A stretch of DNA of 64,000 nucleotides from Alentia gelatinosa (lineage: Eukaryota; Annelida; Polychaeta; Phyllodocida; Polynoidae). Positions 34,756 to 46,759 of this stretch are shown here, one piece after another; position 1 is the first letter of the stretch, and the number at the start of each line of letters is the position of its first letter. Made by a program: the position numbers and the translations under genes. The stretch spans positions 47,722,723-47,786,722 of the forward strand of contig OX465584.1 in assembly GCA_950022655.1 (NCBI GenBank). Reading direction: 5' to 3'. The notes beneath the pieces were generated by a model that worked only from the letters and a program-made list of their open reading frames with translations, was not told the DNA's origin and made no database searches.

Positions 34756-35669
34756 AAATCCCTGTAGGTAATGTTCTCCTAACCACCCACCCCCATCCCC
34801 CTCACTAATCTACAAACTCTCGACGACGCATTCCACACACCTCCGCAAGTCGTCGAGGCTCCTCTCCGTTACTGGAGAATTCGCCCCGCAAAGTTGCCCT
34901 AAACTTTTCTGTGATAACAGTCAAGATTGAATGTCACTAACATTTACAAATTTGTTAGGGTTAAGCCCCGAACCGACTGAGCTCCGACACACTCCGATAT
35001 GGCTACGACATGGCTACAAATCGAAATTCATGCATCATAGTATAGTAGTGTGGGAAGGTTGACAGATTCTGTGTTGTAATGGGTTAGAGTGCGACACTAA
35101 GTACCGGCGTTGTAGCCGTATCAATAGGTTTAAATACCGTGTCGTCGTTTGTCGTAGTGTGTGTGTACCAACTCAAAGTTTCTAGATTTGTTGAAAAAGT
35201 TGAATTGAGGTATTGCCACAGGAAAAAGGTCAAAAACCAACTGAAAGTTGGAGAGCTCTAAACCCTGGTCACCCTTTACCCCCAAACAAAAAAGAACCCT
35301 ACTTGGGTAATGAATAGACAACATTGTCTGGACTGATTTAAGGAACAGGGCCCATGTACAAACTGCTGCAGTCTAGACTCATGTGGACCAGTCTGACAAC
35401 AACTCTGAACAAGTCTGCAGAGTCTTCGTTTCCTCCGCTCAAACATCCCGTCCTAGACTCTGTTGGGAGAGTGGGGGGTGAATTGAGCGTCTCTGCTGGT
35501 ATGTATGTGTTACTGTGATGAACACGGATGTGGTACAATGCGTCCCCACCTCCCCTCTCCTCATCATACACACACACACCTCAGTGCGCTGTGCTCGTAT
35601 CAATAGCCGAGCACTCGGTATGCTCCTCCATAGCGGGCAGAGCGTACACTGAGCAGTTACCCCGCTCAC

Positions 35670-35673
35670 CCAT
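35670..35673 (-). other. Speculative start codon and first donor for the PDZ gene
   Basis: On the minus strand the sequence reads ATGG/gtgagc, a start codon followed by one base and a good donor consensus. This is phase 1, as the PDZ-A acceptor requires. Splicing would give M-VEDEPQPRLAKL, a plausible NHERF N-terminus, since NHERF proteins start a few residues before their first PDZ domain. It would need an 18-kb first intron that spans the satellite block. A match this short is expected by chance roughly once in 100 kb or so per strand, so it is only a candidate. Confidence 0.1.
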
Positions 35674-37214
35674 GGAGGAGGAAATAGATTATTCATGGCG
35701 CCATTCAGACGGATCCGCTGTCTGCAAGTCGCCCGCATGGATTACTGCGCTGCGGAAGGTACAGAAAGTAGTTCCCAGCTAGGAAATTATCAATGAATCC
35801 AAGACAGAGGACTGTGGGTTCTCACTTTTCTGCTTAATTTCCGTTTGGCATAAGATACCAAGGTCTCCTACATCAACAAACCGTTTTACTATTTCAGCAC
35901 CCGGACATATGGACCCTCAAAGAACCGTTGATAGTCCTATTAAGGATTACCCAACAAAGAACACCACTAAATGCAGGAACTTATATTAGCCAATATTGAT
36001 TGTATAAAATGGATTTCCATGGAAAAGTGAAATAGCCATGTCTGTCTAAATGTATTTCCGTGATTATGGTGTAGCTTATTAATTGAATAACTGCTCATTA
36101 TCAAAGACCTGAGCATGTCTAATTGGGAATACACATTCTTGTAAGTGGCGATTCATCTTCTGAGTATGTGTACAAGAATACCATCCAGAGTTACTGCTTC
36201 CAAACCTTCAAAGCTTTCGTGAACACAACTTTCATAGAACCCTATATACAGGTAGCTTTTCATCAAGTTAGCCCAGAATGTCTCATCATCAAATGCAATG
36301 TGTATGCCCCCAAATTATGTATAGCATGTATCCATCTTAAATATCGATACATCTTGAATTACCTTGAAGCAGCAAATGACCTTGGAAAGACAATGTGAAT
36401 AGAAAGGAGCGGGAGCAGAGAGAACCAGAGGGAAATAAAATATTTTATCTCCATCATTCTTCCAGTATATGTTACTCAGTAGAAAATGAATATCTGTCTG
36501 ACTGCGAGGTTGTGCGACCTACTGGTTATAATTGAGAGTGTAATGCTGAAGCTTCATATTCTGCTGTCGTCAGGTAATTAAGCATGTCACCTGTAACCCA
36601 ACACACTCCACATTCATGACGAGGATCAGTTACCTGAATGGGAACGCCTGAAGCAATCCATGCTCTCCGGTCACCTTATCCACACAATTTCCAGGTAGGT
36701 AATCCCAGTGGTCGTCAGCCTACCCCACGACCCGTCCAGGAAGGTCAGGTGGGTCTGCTCAGTGCGCTGTAAATCCAGGTGTGGTGCAGCAGGTGGGCGG
36801 TGTCCCTCCAATGGCGGTGTATCTCGTCCCAGCACCAAGCAGGGCGCCCGTGGATGGAGTGGTGGTGGAGTCCCAGGTGGCTCTCTGATGTAGGTGTATT
36901 AACCAGAGCACATCCTCCACCCTCCCTCTCACCCTCCCACCCACCCACCCACCTCTAAGACATGGAACGTTGGAGAATGCTACAAATCAAAATACCTTAT
37001 GCATGACAAGTGGCAGCCAACACTCTGGTATATCTTGTGGATGGCTGAGCGTTTACATTGGTTGGGAGAGGTTTTTCATAGGTAGGATGATGTAGGTAAC
37101 TAGGTCCAAGATGTCTTTTTCTCCCCCGTTCAAAAAAGATAATAATCCAGAGATTCAAAGAAGGCAGCGGGTGTAGCGACTATTTACGCCAGTTCGCTGT
37201 ACGCTGTGCATGTG

Positions 37215-37445
37215 AGGGATGGGAAGTTAGCTCAGTGGTTAAGGCAGTAGACTCGTAAGCACAAGGTTGTCCCACTGCAACCACCTTTCTCCTTCATCTT
37301 CAGAAGTCGTAGATTTACTGCTATACCAAAGGCAAATCTTTCTCATACCATGCCTATGTGGTGTGGGGACTAAAGGAACTCACCTCGATAAATGTGTAGG
37401 GGGTGTTATTACTACCTAAATTCATCTACTTAAATTTATAGATTT
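37215..37445 (+). mobile_element. tRNA-derived SINE, the only plus-strand copy
   Basis: The head gggaagttagctcagtggtt (A box) is followed by aaggcagtagactcg. The B box has collapsed: acaaggttgtcccactgc lacks about 11 bases relative to the 16134 copy. The body (gtagatttactgctatacca, ccatgcctatgtggtgtgg, cgataaatgtgtaggggg) runs into an AT-rich end. Confidence 0.85.
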
Positions 37446-38559
37446 ATAAAAGTATAGTTATACAATAACAGGGAAACCGAGGCCTCGGTATATAATCTTC
37501 AGGATCCCCAGCAGGTAACTATGGAATTCTCTCACCCAAAATCAGTTCCCGTCTATTACCGTTTAACAAAGAATACCACGCACTGTATATTCCAGATAAA
37601 ATAGCGAATCAATTAACCCGAATATTTCACTTTTCGCCATTAATCTGTAATTAAGCTATCGCGTTCATTAACCTTTATTCAGTAGTAGGACTGGCTATGG
37701 ATCCTTTCGCAGGCACTCTACCCTGACATTCTATATTGTAAATTATGTGACTACTTTGGGAGATTATTATTGAAAATTGTAGGGATATTACCAGAATATT
37801 TTTATATCATATATCAACCTGGATAATGTGAGGAAACGTAGCTACTGAGTCCATAATAATAGCCATTCGAGGTATTTCGTCCAATAACAACGGCCCGACG
37901 CAGTAGCGCGTCTTTAGGTGATCACATAATTATTACCAAATATTGCTGGGGAATTATTTACTTACGATTTCAGACACTTTTCAAGTACCCGGAGATAAAA
38001 TAGGACAAAGAATACACAATGATGACAGGTTTTGTGTAAGAGTGGCCGTAATCTCCGAATAGTGTACGCAAAGTAATAATAAATGTGATTTATCCATTTT
38101 AATTTTTGCATTACCAGAAGTCATTCGGGACATACGCGTATTTACGTGGCGTATATTTGGTAAGTTGGCGTTGGACGCACCTCTAATGTAATTGATGGCT
38201 TCCTCATACCTGCTGCAAACGGGACAAGGTCTAATTAGTGCTTCCTCCTCTACCTGGGTCGTTTCGTGATAGTACACGGTTGGACGAACTCCATCCCCCC
38301 CACCCCCAAATCATCACAGATGACTCACAGGTAACTCAGAGGGGGAGGGTGGGTTGGGGGGTGGGGGGAGATTAACCGGACGATTACCACTGAGTGGGAG
38401 GGGGTGGGGTGGTGCCCATAGGATACCCCCCACTTCCTCTAGCAGCTGGTGCCTCGGTCCAACTTGCTTATGGAAAAACAACACGCGATCCTCAGGGCCG
38501 CCAGCCAAACCGCCCTGCAGCAAGGAGCACTCCATTGAGGTGGTGAGAGAGGAGAGAGA

Positions 38560-38705
38560 CAAGTAATGGGCTAATTTGCGGGGCTGCAGGCGGCCCGACG
38601 ACGGAGCCCAGTGAGAATGGAAGCCGGCGGAATTGCTCGGCTCGTCCTGCAGGTCCGTGAGGCTCTCACTGATGAGCTGGAGTGGCCGGCCGTAAAAATG
38701 TCCAG
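38560..38705. promoter_or_regulatory. GC-rich block before the 190-bp array
   Basis: A balanced, CpG-containing stretch with a 134-codon minus-strand open frame across 38718-38314 that has no recognisable domain. It could be an unrecognised exon or a conserved non-coding element. Nothing decides between them here. Confidence 0.2.
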
Positions 38706-39545
38706 CTCCGGTGAGCAATTACACTGTCCATAATGAGCCCCGTCTCTGTATTCCACGACGAGGAAACTTCCCCAGCTGGTGTCTAGAAACAAACTTCTTA
38801 TTGGCATATCCTACGAAGAAGCAACTCCTTAATATGTCTACTCATATAAGGAAACTTCAAAAGTTAGTGGCAAGCCGTAAAAACATCCGAGCTTCGATAA
38901 GCAATTACACTGTCCGCAATGAGCCTTGTCTCTGTATTCTACTATGAGGAAACTTCACCAGCTGGTGTCTAGAAGTAAACTTTTTATTGGTATATCCTAC
39001 AAGGAAGCAACTCCTTAATATATCAATTATTACTACTAGGAAACTTCACAAGTAAGAGTGGCAAGCCTCAAAAACATCAAGCTCTGGGGAGCAATTACAC
39101 CGTCCATAATCATGATAATGAGCTCTGTCTCCACATTCTACTACTAGGAAACTTCACCAGCTGGTGTCTAGAAACAAACTTCTTATTGGCATATCCTACG
39201 AAGAAGCAACTCCTTAATATGTCTACTCATACTAGGAAACTTCACAAGTTAGAGTGGCAAACCGTAAAAACGGCCAGCTTCAATGAGCAATTACACTGTC
39301 CGCAATGAGCCTTGTCTCTGTATTCTACTATGAGGAAACTTCACCAGCTGGTGTCTAGAACCAAACTTTTTATTGTTTTATCCTACAAGGAAGCAACTCC
39401 TTAATATGTTTACTGATACTAGGAAACTTCAAAAGTTAGAGTGGGCACTTCAAAACCTGGCGCTACATCTAGAAACAAACTTTTTGTTGGCTTGTTCTAT
39501 GAGGAGCAACTCCTCAATATGTCAATTACTACTACTAATAGGAAA
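38700..39545. repeat. ~190-bp tandem array, about 4.3 units
   Basis: Units begin with gagcaattacactgtccata and include ccagctggtgtctagaaac, ttattggcatatcctacgaa, gcaactccttaatatgtc and aggaaacttcacaagtt. The ccagctggtgtctagaa motif recurs at 38772, 38958, 39159 and 39346. Confidence 0.92.
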
Positions 39546-40269
39546 TATCGCCACCTAGCACTGTGTCAAGACAATAACTCTGTATTGGCCCTCTTCTGGG
39601 GGAGCTCTTCCTTACATACATAAAATTAATACTGATAAAACTATGGATTATAATCAGAGGAATATAGTATGGAGACATCTTCCAATGACATTGAGACAAA
39701 CTCGTTGTCAAATACAACATTTATCAATTATCTTAAATCATTCCGCCATCAATGGACAACCAAGGCATATGGCATCGCTCTGAACGTGCTTTCTAACCAG
39801 CCTGATGCGTTTGCTTTATCTTTTCCAGCAAGGCCAGTATGGACCACAAGAATTGAAAAACAAGAATATTTAATATCTAGTTATTGCTTTTTGTTTGTCA
39901 AGACTGTCTGTTAGCTTTGCTGACAATGCACAGAATTTTGAAAAAAATATTGTTGACAACATTCCAATGCTTTGCTTTCCCCACATGAAATTAAGCATCC
40001 TAAATAATGATCACAAAAACATGGAAAGCGTTTCATGGCACTGAGAACACGACCAGATTGTCCGTTGTCTGAGTGAGGTAATAGAAATGGGTACACAGTA
40101 TCCACTATTAAACGATGGTGTCGAGCTCCAATGAATCCCCCCTGTTCCGCTTCATTACACGCAAAATGAAAATGTCCCCCTCTTCAGGGCGAGATTTAAA
40201 CACGGCGAGGGAAAAAAATCACAATAATGCGATCACGCTCCACGCAGGCTGTGATCACCGAATGGGGAG

Positions 40270-40305
40270 AGCTTTAATTACCACCTAATTATCTCCTAAT
40301 TAAGG
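40270..40305. promoter_or_regulatory. Three TAATTA homeodomain-type sites at 11-bp spacing
   Basis: TAATTA occurs at 40275-40280, 40286-40291 and 40297-40302, exactly 11 bp apart, about one helical turn. It lies in a locally GC-moderate stretch (40180-40400) without repeat similarity. Confidence 0.35.
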
Positions 40306-40479
40306 CCTGCCCCTGCCGACCCCTCCACGAGGTGCGAGGAGAGCAGGGGGCCATTGTTGGATCACTTTCAATGGTATTGGAGGTTATTATAAGCGTGGTC
40401 AGTGAACCATAACGCCGCACGCGTATCGTGAATCAGTCACGCGAGACGGGGCCAACTCGTGCACCTCCAAGCTGGTTCA

Positions 40480-40890
40480 CCTGCTATCTTTGTGCCTACG
40501 ATTGGCGCAGGTACCGTACTCTGGCAGTTTTGAGGGGCTTTGAGGGCCGTTGTAACACCGGAGTGTCAGATGAGTAGGTCTTCTGGTCGCCAGGGCTATT
40601 AATACCCCAAAGGACAATAGGCTGCGAGTTGACTGATTTTCTTTTGGCCTGGCAAGGTTGGGCTGTGTCTTGTAACACCTTGCTGCATCTTGATGACTGG
40701 TGATAAATCTTGTAAGAACTGGTCGTACACTTCCCTCTGCACATGTAGCCCCTATTATCGCTCAAATAGGGCTATCCCACTGCAGCAAATCAACTAGATA
40801 TTCACACATGATTCATCTCGACCGAGCGAGCAAATAAATCGTCTATTATCGGCATATCGCACGTCCTGGTGGATTCAACCCTATTATGGC
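40480..40890. repeat. Second copy of the unknown repeat at 25440
   Basis: Same orientation and order of shared blocks, more decayed, with stops in the frame that is open in the first copy. Confidence 0.5.
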
Positions 40891-41587
40891 GTTCTGTGCA
40901 GTTCAAATGTCTCCAGGTTATTGGCCCTTATATTTCCGTCATGGATACATCTCAAGGGGTGCTTTTAGAAAAAAAAGTATTCACAAAGAGTGCCATATGG
41001 GTAGGACACAAAGGAGTACTGAAGTATACATTATCTGTATTTGCACACACAGGTACAAATCGCATCTGCAGCGCACCACTGTGGTTGACTTCAAAGCGAT
41101 CCACCGACAATAGCCTTGCTCAAGTCTTTGATTATGAACATTCATTAATTGATTCAACAAAATTAGGATAAGGTAAATTACAGTATGCAACTTTCCCCTG
41201 ACTGGCCCAGTGTCAAGTGGCTGAGGTGGAGTGTATGGGAAGGTGTCAGCGTGACAGAGACGGCAAACAAGAAGGCAGAGGAGGAAGGGTAGGACACATG
41301 GACTGAGGCCAGTCTACGTAGACAATAGAGAGAGATGCCAACTTTGAGTTCTACCATCACCACCAGGGATGAAAGGTGACCTTGACCGACCTTTATGTGT
41401 CCTTCATAAGTCACCGACCCCACAATTTCCAAGGGGGATTCCCACACAATGTGTTAAAGATGGAAAGTTAATCAAAAGGAGGGGTGGTCAGAGAAACCAC
41501 GATGCAGATGCAACACGGGGGAGGAAGGATTGTGCCCAGGGCTGTGTGATCTCCAATTACAAGGCTAATCTAATCTGTCGTCAGAGG

Positions 41588-41645
41588 CGAGGTGAGTGGG
41601 TGTGAGTGGGTGTGAGTGGGTGTGAGTGGGTGTGAGTGGGTGTGA
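41588..41645. repeat. 10-bp tandem repeat gtgagtgggt, ~5 units
   Basis: Perfect consecutive units gtgagtgggt. Confidence 0.95.
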
Positions 41646-41739
41646 CTCTCGCAGGACTTCTCATGTGAAGTGCAAGCTTGATGTGCAGACATATAGACCA
41701 GATTTCTTTGTAATCACACTACGTGATGTCACCTTAAAT

Positions 41740-42000
41740 CCTATAAGACATCGACACCTTTGCACGACCAATTTAGCAGATGACTGAGAATCAGTAACAT
41801 ATTTGTCAATGTACACACTTCACTGACCCGATCACACCTCCTCCAGACGGGAATCGGGCGTTACTAACATGGGGGTGATCGATCGGTAAGAGTCTGGTAC
41901 CCTCGTATATCGACATCACTGTTCCCGACTGTTTCCTATTATAATCGGTGATCAGATCGGTGACAATCGGCGATGTATGTCGATGTCTTTTAGGCTCCAA
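41740..42000 (-). mobile_element. MITE with CCTATAAGACATCGAC ends
   Basis: The left end cctataagacatcgacacc and the right end gtatgtcgatgtcttttagg form imperfect terminal inverted repeats about 260 bp apart. The interior has cccgattataat-type motifs and ggtaccctcgtatatcgac. No coding capacity. It is inverted relative to the copy at 45310. Confidence 0.75.
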
Positions 42001-42069
42001 CGTTTTGATAGTCCTTATTACTCGCCAATATCATTATATACCTATGGATATATGAACTATGTATTTTGT

Positions 42070-42215
42070 TTGTTAGGGTAGTTTAACGTTCAATTTGTTC
42101 AATTAGACTTACTTTGGGTTTGGCCGAATCTATGAGATGAATGTAGGTAGAAATCTCACCCCTACACATTTACCGAGGTGAGTTATTTAATTTCCCACAC
42201 CACACAGACATGGTA
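42070..42215 (-). mobile_element. tRNA-derived SINE, 3' half only
   Basis: Plus-strand order matches the 59115 copy: tagtttaacgttcaatttgt, agacttactttgggtttg, gaatctatgagatgaatg, cccctacacatttaccgagg and cacaccacacagacatgg. The tRNA-like head is absent. Confidence 0.8.
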
Positions 42216-42573
42216 TATCAACTATGTATACCGCCTGCTCCTCCCCATTACAACCTCCACCTTATCACTAATCCTAATAAATTCTCTCCATTTACAAATC
42301 TTACTCTTGCGATCAAGCTAATTTCAAAGGACCTTTAAGGTCTTGCCTTTCGTCACTGTAATGGATTACTTTTTAAGATTGCAGAAATCCGTATTTTTAA
42401 GGGATTTTTTGTGGCAGACATATTGGAGCTTTGACAAAGATACAGCTGGTGAAGTAGGAGTATCAAGGTCAGCGGTCAGACGGCGGGGAAGGCGTGCACG
42501 TCGTTATCTCTATCACTGATAACACCTTTATCGATCTGACTAGGATCTGTTCACGCGGCTATTAGCTCTCTGA

Positions 42574-42622
42574 GCAGAGGTCAAGAGCAGAGGTCAAGAG
42601 CCGAGGTCAAGAGCCGAGGTCG
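42574..42622. repeat. 13-bp tandem repeat, ~4 units
   Basis: Units of gaggtcaagagc plus c or a. Confidence 0.9.
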
Positions 42623-42749
42623 TTCGCCAGACAATCTGTTACCTGACCACTTCTTGGGATCTTTTATATCGATTTTCACAGTAAACTTGGGTGTATTTTT
42701 TAAGTAATTTTTTCCTGTTGGGATCTGCCTGGCCTGATTGGGCCTTAAG

Positions 42750-42835
42750 ATACCTCTATAGTATCCATCCACCAAGACCGATACCTCTATAGTACCCATC
42801 CACCAAGACTAATACCTCTACGGTATCCATCCACC
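42750..42835. repeat. 33-bp tandem repeat, ~3 units
   Basis: gatacctctatagtatccat followed by ccaccaag recurs three times with small changes. Confidence 0.85.
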
Positions 42836-43689
42836 ATGATATATTAAAAAATCACTAGGATGTATACTAGAAGGGAGGGAAGAGACAAAATAGTATTTTT
42901 TATCTCCTCATAATATAACAACAACAAAATTATTCGTGCTTTAAGGTATTTTTCATCATAGTAACATTCTCATCATGGAGAGATCAAATCTACACGGTGT
43001 GCTTAGGTTGAAATTGCACCATGTCACAAACAATAATGTCTCCCCCTTGTTTTATCAAATTATAGAGCCTATAGATGTAGGGTAATCAGAGGACATATAC
43101 CATGAATAACTCATGCTACATGTCCTATCAGGGTACATTCATTAATTAAGCAGGAGCGTGCCATGTAGTAATATGGCGATAAAAGTACATAGTGTACATG
43201 CACATAAACTCTGATGCTGGGTGGTAAAATTAGACGAACTTGAAGACGATTCCCTCTCAGGATAAATAAATAACTTTTTTAGATTAAAAAATACCCTTAT
43301 ATTCCTAAGAGTTGGTGTTTGACACAAATCTAGGTTTACTACTGAAGAGCATTTCTGGCAAGACATCTTCTGTCAATATGTTTCTAGTAAATTGAGAACC
43401 TTTGCTGATAGCGTAGGTCTATTGATTGAATCCCAAACAGGTTTGAGTGTTTTGGTCAACATACAGGCACGTAGGCCCCAACTAATGTTCAGAGGAGATA
43501 ACGTCAACGTCCATAAGTCAAAATGAAAGCAATTTGTGACATCCCACCAGTTTGATAAAACCAATTAAGATATTATTTACCTTTTACGTGTCATGATAAT
43601 ATCTCAAAATCCTGACATGTTGACTGCACTACATAACTCGTGAGGACACTACGATGTATACTAGAAGGGAGGGATACATTCGTAGCCTA

Positions 43690-44105
43690 GTTTATTTCCC
43701 AGGGATGTTAGAAGGGGTCGGATAAAATGTGATATTTGCTGCCTCCGAGACCGAGAAAACATGGAAACACATCGGTGTCAGCTATAGACTGGATTCAGTC
43801 CCTGTTTCCGTGTTTCCCTTCCCCCTCCACCTACCCCGCCTCTCTTCGCCCTGATTCCTGGGCCGGTCAAGGGATATTTATTGAATGTTCATAATCAAAG
43901 ACTCGAGCAAGTCTATGTCAGCCACAGCATGGGACTGAGGTTCTGAGGGGGACGTTCAAAACACTGTTTTATTGGTCTGAAGGAGACTCAATTAATATCA
44001 TCTTCGTATTACACAAGCACAAGGAATGTTATACATGTACACTGAAAATAAAAACATGAATGGTCATGGAAAAATGAAAAAGCTGCCATCTGTAATTTCC
44101 TGGTG
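43690..44105 (+). repeat. Family A dispersed repeat interrupted by a second repeat
   Basis: The left part (tgctgcctccgagaccgag, aaaacatggaaacacatcgg) is followed by the repeat also found at 4765-4935. The right part then resumes (cactgttttattgg, tacacaagcacaagg, ctgaaaataaaaacatg, tggaaaaatgaaaaagc). This looks like a nested or recombined copy. Confidence 0.75.
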
Positions 44106-45309
44106 TAACTTTAATTTCTATGGGAAGCCAATACTTCAGAGATCCCCGCGTAGCTGTCAGACCCATGTACAAGACGAGGAAATGCCCAGAAGGCTAACTA
44201 CACGTATTGTTAAACCAACCACCCAAGCTTGCAAAGTAATTGAGGACAAATTATATCAATTCCAGAGAGGTATAATAGGGCATAATGATACACAACGCAA
44301 TCGTCCGATGTTTGTATTTATTGTTGTTGCCATCATTTTCCGTACAGAAGTGTAAACGCATGACGTTAGAATAGCGACAAAGTGCATCATAAAATTATAA
44401 AGTTTGGTAGGCGAAACTACGAATAGTTAGTATATAAATGTAAGACCCCTAACTATTTGTTTTATAGTAATGATAGCTAGAACAGGTTAGTAGAGATTTA
44501 ATAAACTATTCATTTCCCGTTACCAGATCTCAATTTTTTTTTCTCATAGCCTCATTGTATAGCATTAGTTCGAAAACTACTATACGGCAATCGTGCACCT
44601 ACAACACGACCTATTTATGTACCATACAGTAATTAATGATATGTACCTAATGAAATGTTAGGATAACTATGATAGACTGGGATAATTATTTATATAAAAT
44701 TGTTGTTCTGTCGCTAATGACAAAGCTCCTCATCATAGTCATTATTGATGTTTAAGTGCGCAAGTAGACGTCCTGCTAGGGCTGCATTTTCTTGGGGTTC
44801 AGTTGCAGCAGTTTGGTATACATTCCAGTGATATCTCCCCTTATTTCAAGAATACTTTTTGTGTAAATCCTGGAGCCACTATGATCTACTTCTAGATTAC
44901 CTAGATTATGTATCTATTTGGGACTTGGGTTTCCAGCTACACCTCCTACACTTAAAAAGCAAATAACATTGAAAAGATAGCTGGTAATGTGCCTTTCTGG
45001 TTGACCTGTGGACGCCTATTGGTAAAAAGCATAGATTTTTCGGAATCTGAAATGATACGTAATCTGGCATATCTAGTACATGGTTGCACCTCGAACTTCT
45101 TTTCTCAAGACACATTCAAATTAGAGTCATGTAAAATTTCTGTAATCCGGGGAATCTAATAACTGTAGTTGTGTAAATACCTGACCTTGTATTAGAGCGC
45201 CGCTCGTAAATTAGCTGATCTACGAGAAGTCAGATAGGATCTGTCATGGAGCCACGTTGGTTACTCGCGACGCCTGTTTTCGACACGCTTCGCTGCCCAC
45301 ATGTGACTT

Positions 45310-45505
45310 ATAAGCCATTGGCATACATCACCGATTCTCACCTTCCTGATCGCCGATTATAATCGGGAACAGTGATGTTGATGCACGAGGGTACCTGTCT
45401 CTCACAAACCATAATCGGGCTTTACCTCCGTGATAGTAATGCCCGATTCTCGTCGGGAAGAGGTGTGATCGGCCAGAGTTGGCGTCTCGATGTCTTACAG
45501 GTTTT
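45310..45505 (+). mobile_element. MITE of the same family as 41740, opposite orientation
   Basis: catcaccgattctcacc, cgattataatcgggaacagt, acgagggtacctgtctctc, gaagaggtgtgatcgg and ctcgatgtcttacagg match the reverse complement of the 41740 copy. The left TIR is not clear. Confidence 0.75.
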
Positions 45506-45644
45506 AAACCATGACGAGGGATTGTGCACTTGGCCTGGAAGCCTGACCTATTTCATGGTTCGTACATAGACAGCCCAATAATATTCCAGGCTTTTTCCAG
45601 GCTTTACCAGGCTTTAATATTTCTTTCCAGGCACATAACAACAG

Positions 45645-45745
45645 GCTTGTCAGTTGGCATCATGAATAAACTAGGAATTATTTTTCATGTGGAATTTACT
45701 GCCCCAGAGATCCTGAGAAAACGTGGAAAACACTAGAATTAATAT
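45645..45745 (+). repeat. Family A dispersed repeat, left part
   Basis: Contains gtcagttggcatcatgaata, tttttcatgtggaatttact, gccccagagatcctgag and aaaacgtggaaaacac, then stops. Confidence 0.75.
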
Positions 45746-46164
45746 TCAAGAGCCTTGCACCCCTCCTTTTCATCCATTCATGTTTGTTTTCTTTTTATTT
45801 TACAACTAGATTTTCGAAACAGCACACTTGAAAATGTTAAAAACGTTTTTTTTTTTTTAAATTCTGTAGCAATACTGATAGTGCTGGATCACTGGAATGT
45901 TCTTTACATTGGAAACAACCAGTATATATGTTTTTATACACGCAGATTTCGATAGACTGTAGTACTTCCCGTTTTGTCGCCAGGGCCAGGTTTCTCAGGC
46001 TCTCTAACTGGTACAATGAACCTGGGAACGGTTCTAGACTGACTACGATCTCAATGGTGCCTGGGATCTAGAAATCCCATTTTTCCATGACATTTTTCAA
46101 AATTCCATTTTTCCCCCGAACAAATTCTCGAATTCCCTGACAGTTCTATGACCTTGACATGTGC

Positions 46165-46503
46165 TTGTTAGCTTGTTTGTTGGTTGGTTTGATTCAACGT
46201 CCAGTGAACCATGAAAAGTCATTTCCATACTTTCTCAAGGTCCTTTTAAACCACAAGGTTGATGATCGAATCTATGTGATGAATTCAGGTAGAAATGTCA
46301 CCCCTACACATTTACTAGATGAGAGTTCTTTTACTTCTCACACCACAGAGATATGGTATGAAGAGAACTTGCCTTTGATGTAGCAATAAATCTACCACTG
46401 CTGGGGATGAAAGAAAAAGCGGCTGCAGTGGGACTCCAACCCATACAGTCCCACACACATGGGGTTATGAGTCCAGTGCTCTTAACCACTGTGCTACCTT
46501 CCC
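46165..46503 (-). mobile_element. tRNA-derived SINE, near full length
   Basis: Longest copy. On the minus strand it runs from ggtagcacagtggttaagag (A box), through a degenerate B box and the body (ccccagcagtggtagattt, taaatgtgtaggggtgac), to a tail with gacgttgaatcaaaccaacc and an aacaaacaagc end. A (CA)n tract abuts the head at 46507. Confidence 0.88.
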
Positions 46504-46759
46504 CCTCACACACACACACACCCATTCCCCTTGACGTGTGGCAACCTTGCCTTCTCCAATCAAGGCCTGCTTTCCCAGGCTGTGGAGCTGGGGCAGTGGA
46601 TCTTGTTAAGTCACGGAGCACAGTGCTGAAGCTCAGGTCACCCGTCACAGCACACAGCGTCATGTTGACATGGCACGCCGCTTGCACACTCCATGCACAC
46701 AGAAGGTTCCTAGATCAGCGCTCAACATTGACCTATGGCACGCCGTTGCGACAATAACA

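Larger units (their letters stand above)
31810..37200. other. No supportable gene
   Basis: AT-rich sequence with short open frames only. A 143-codon minus-strand frame (33747-33316) has no recognisable domain. 34960-35165 has cgacacactccg-like motifs near both ends and may be a decayed relative of the MITE at 58004. Confidence 0.5.
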
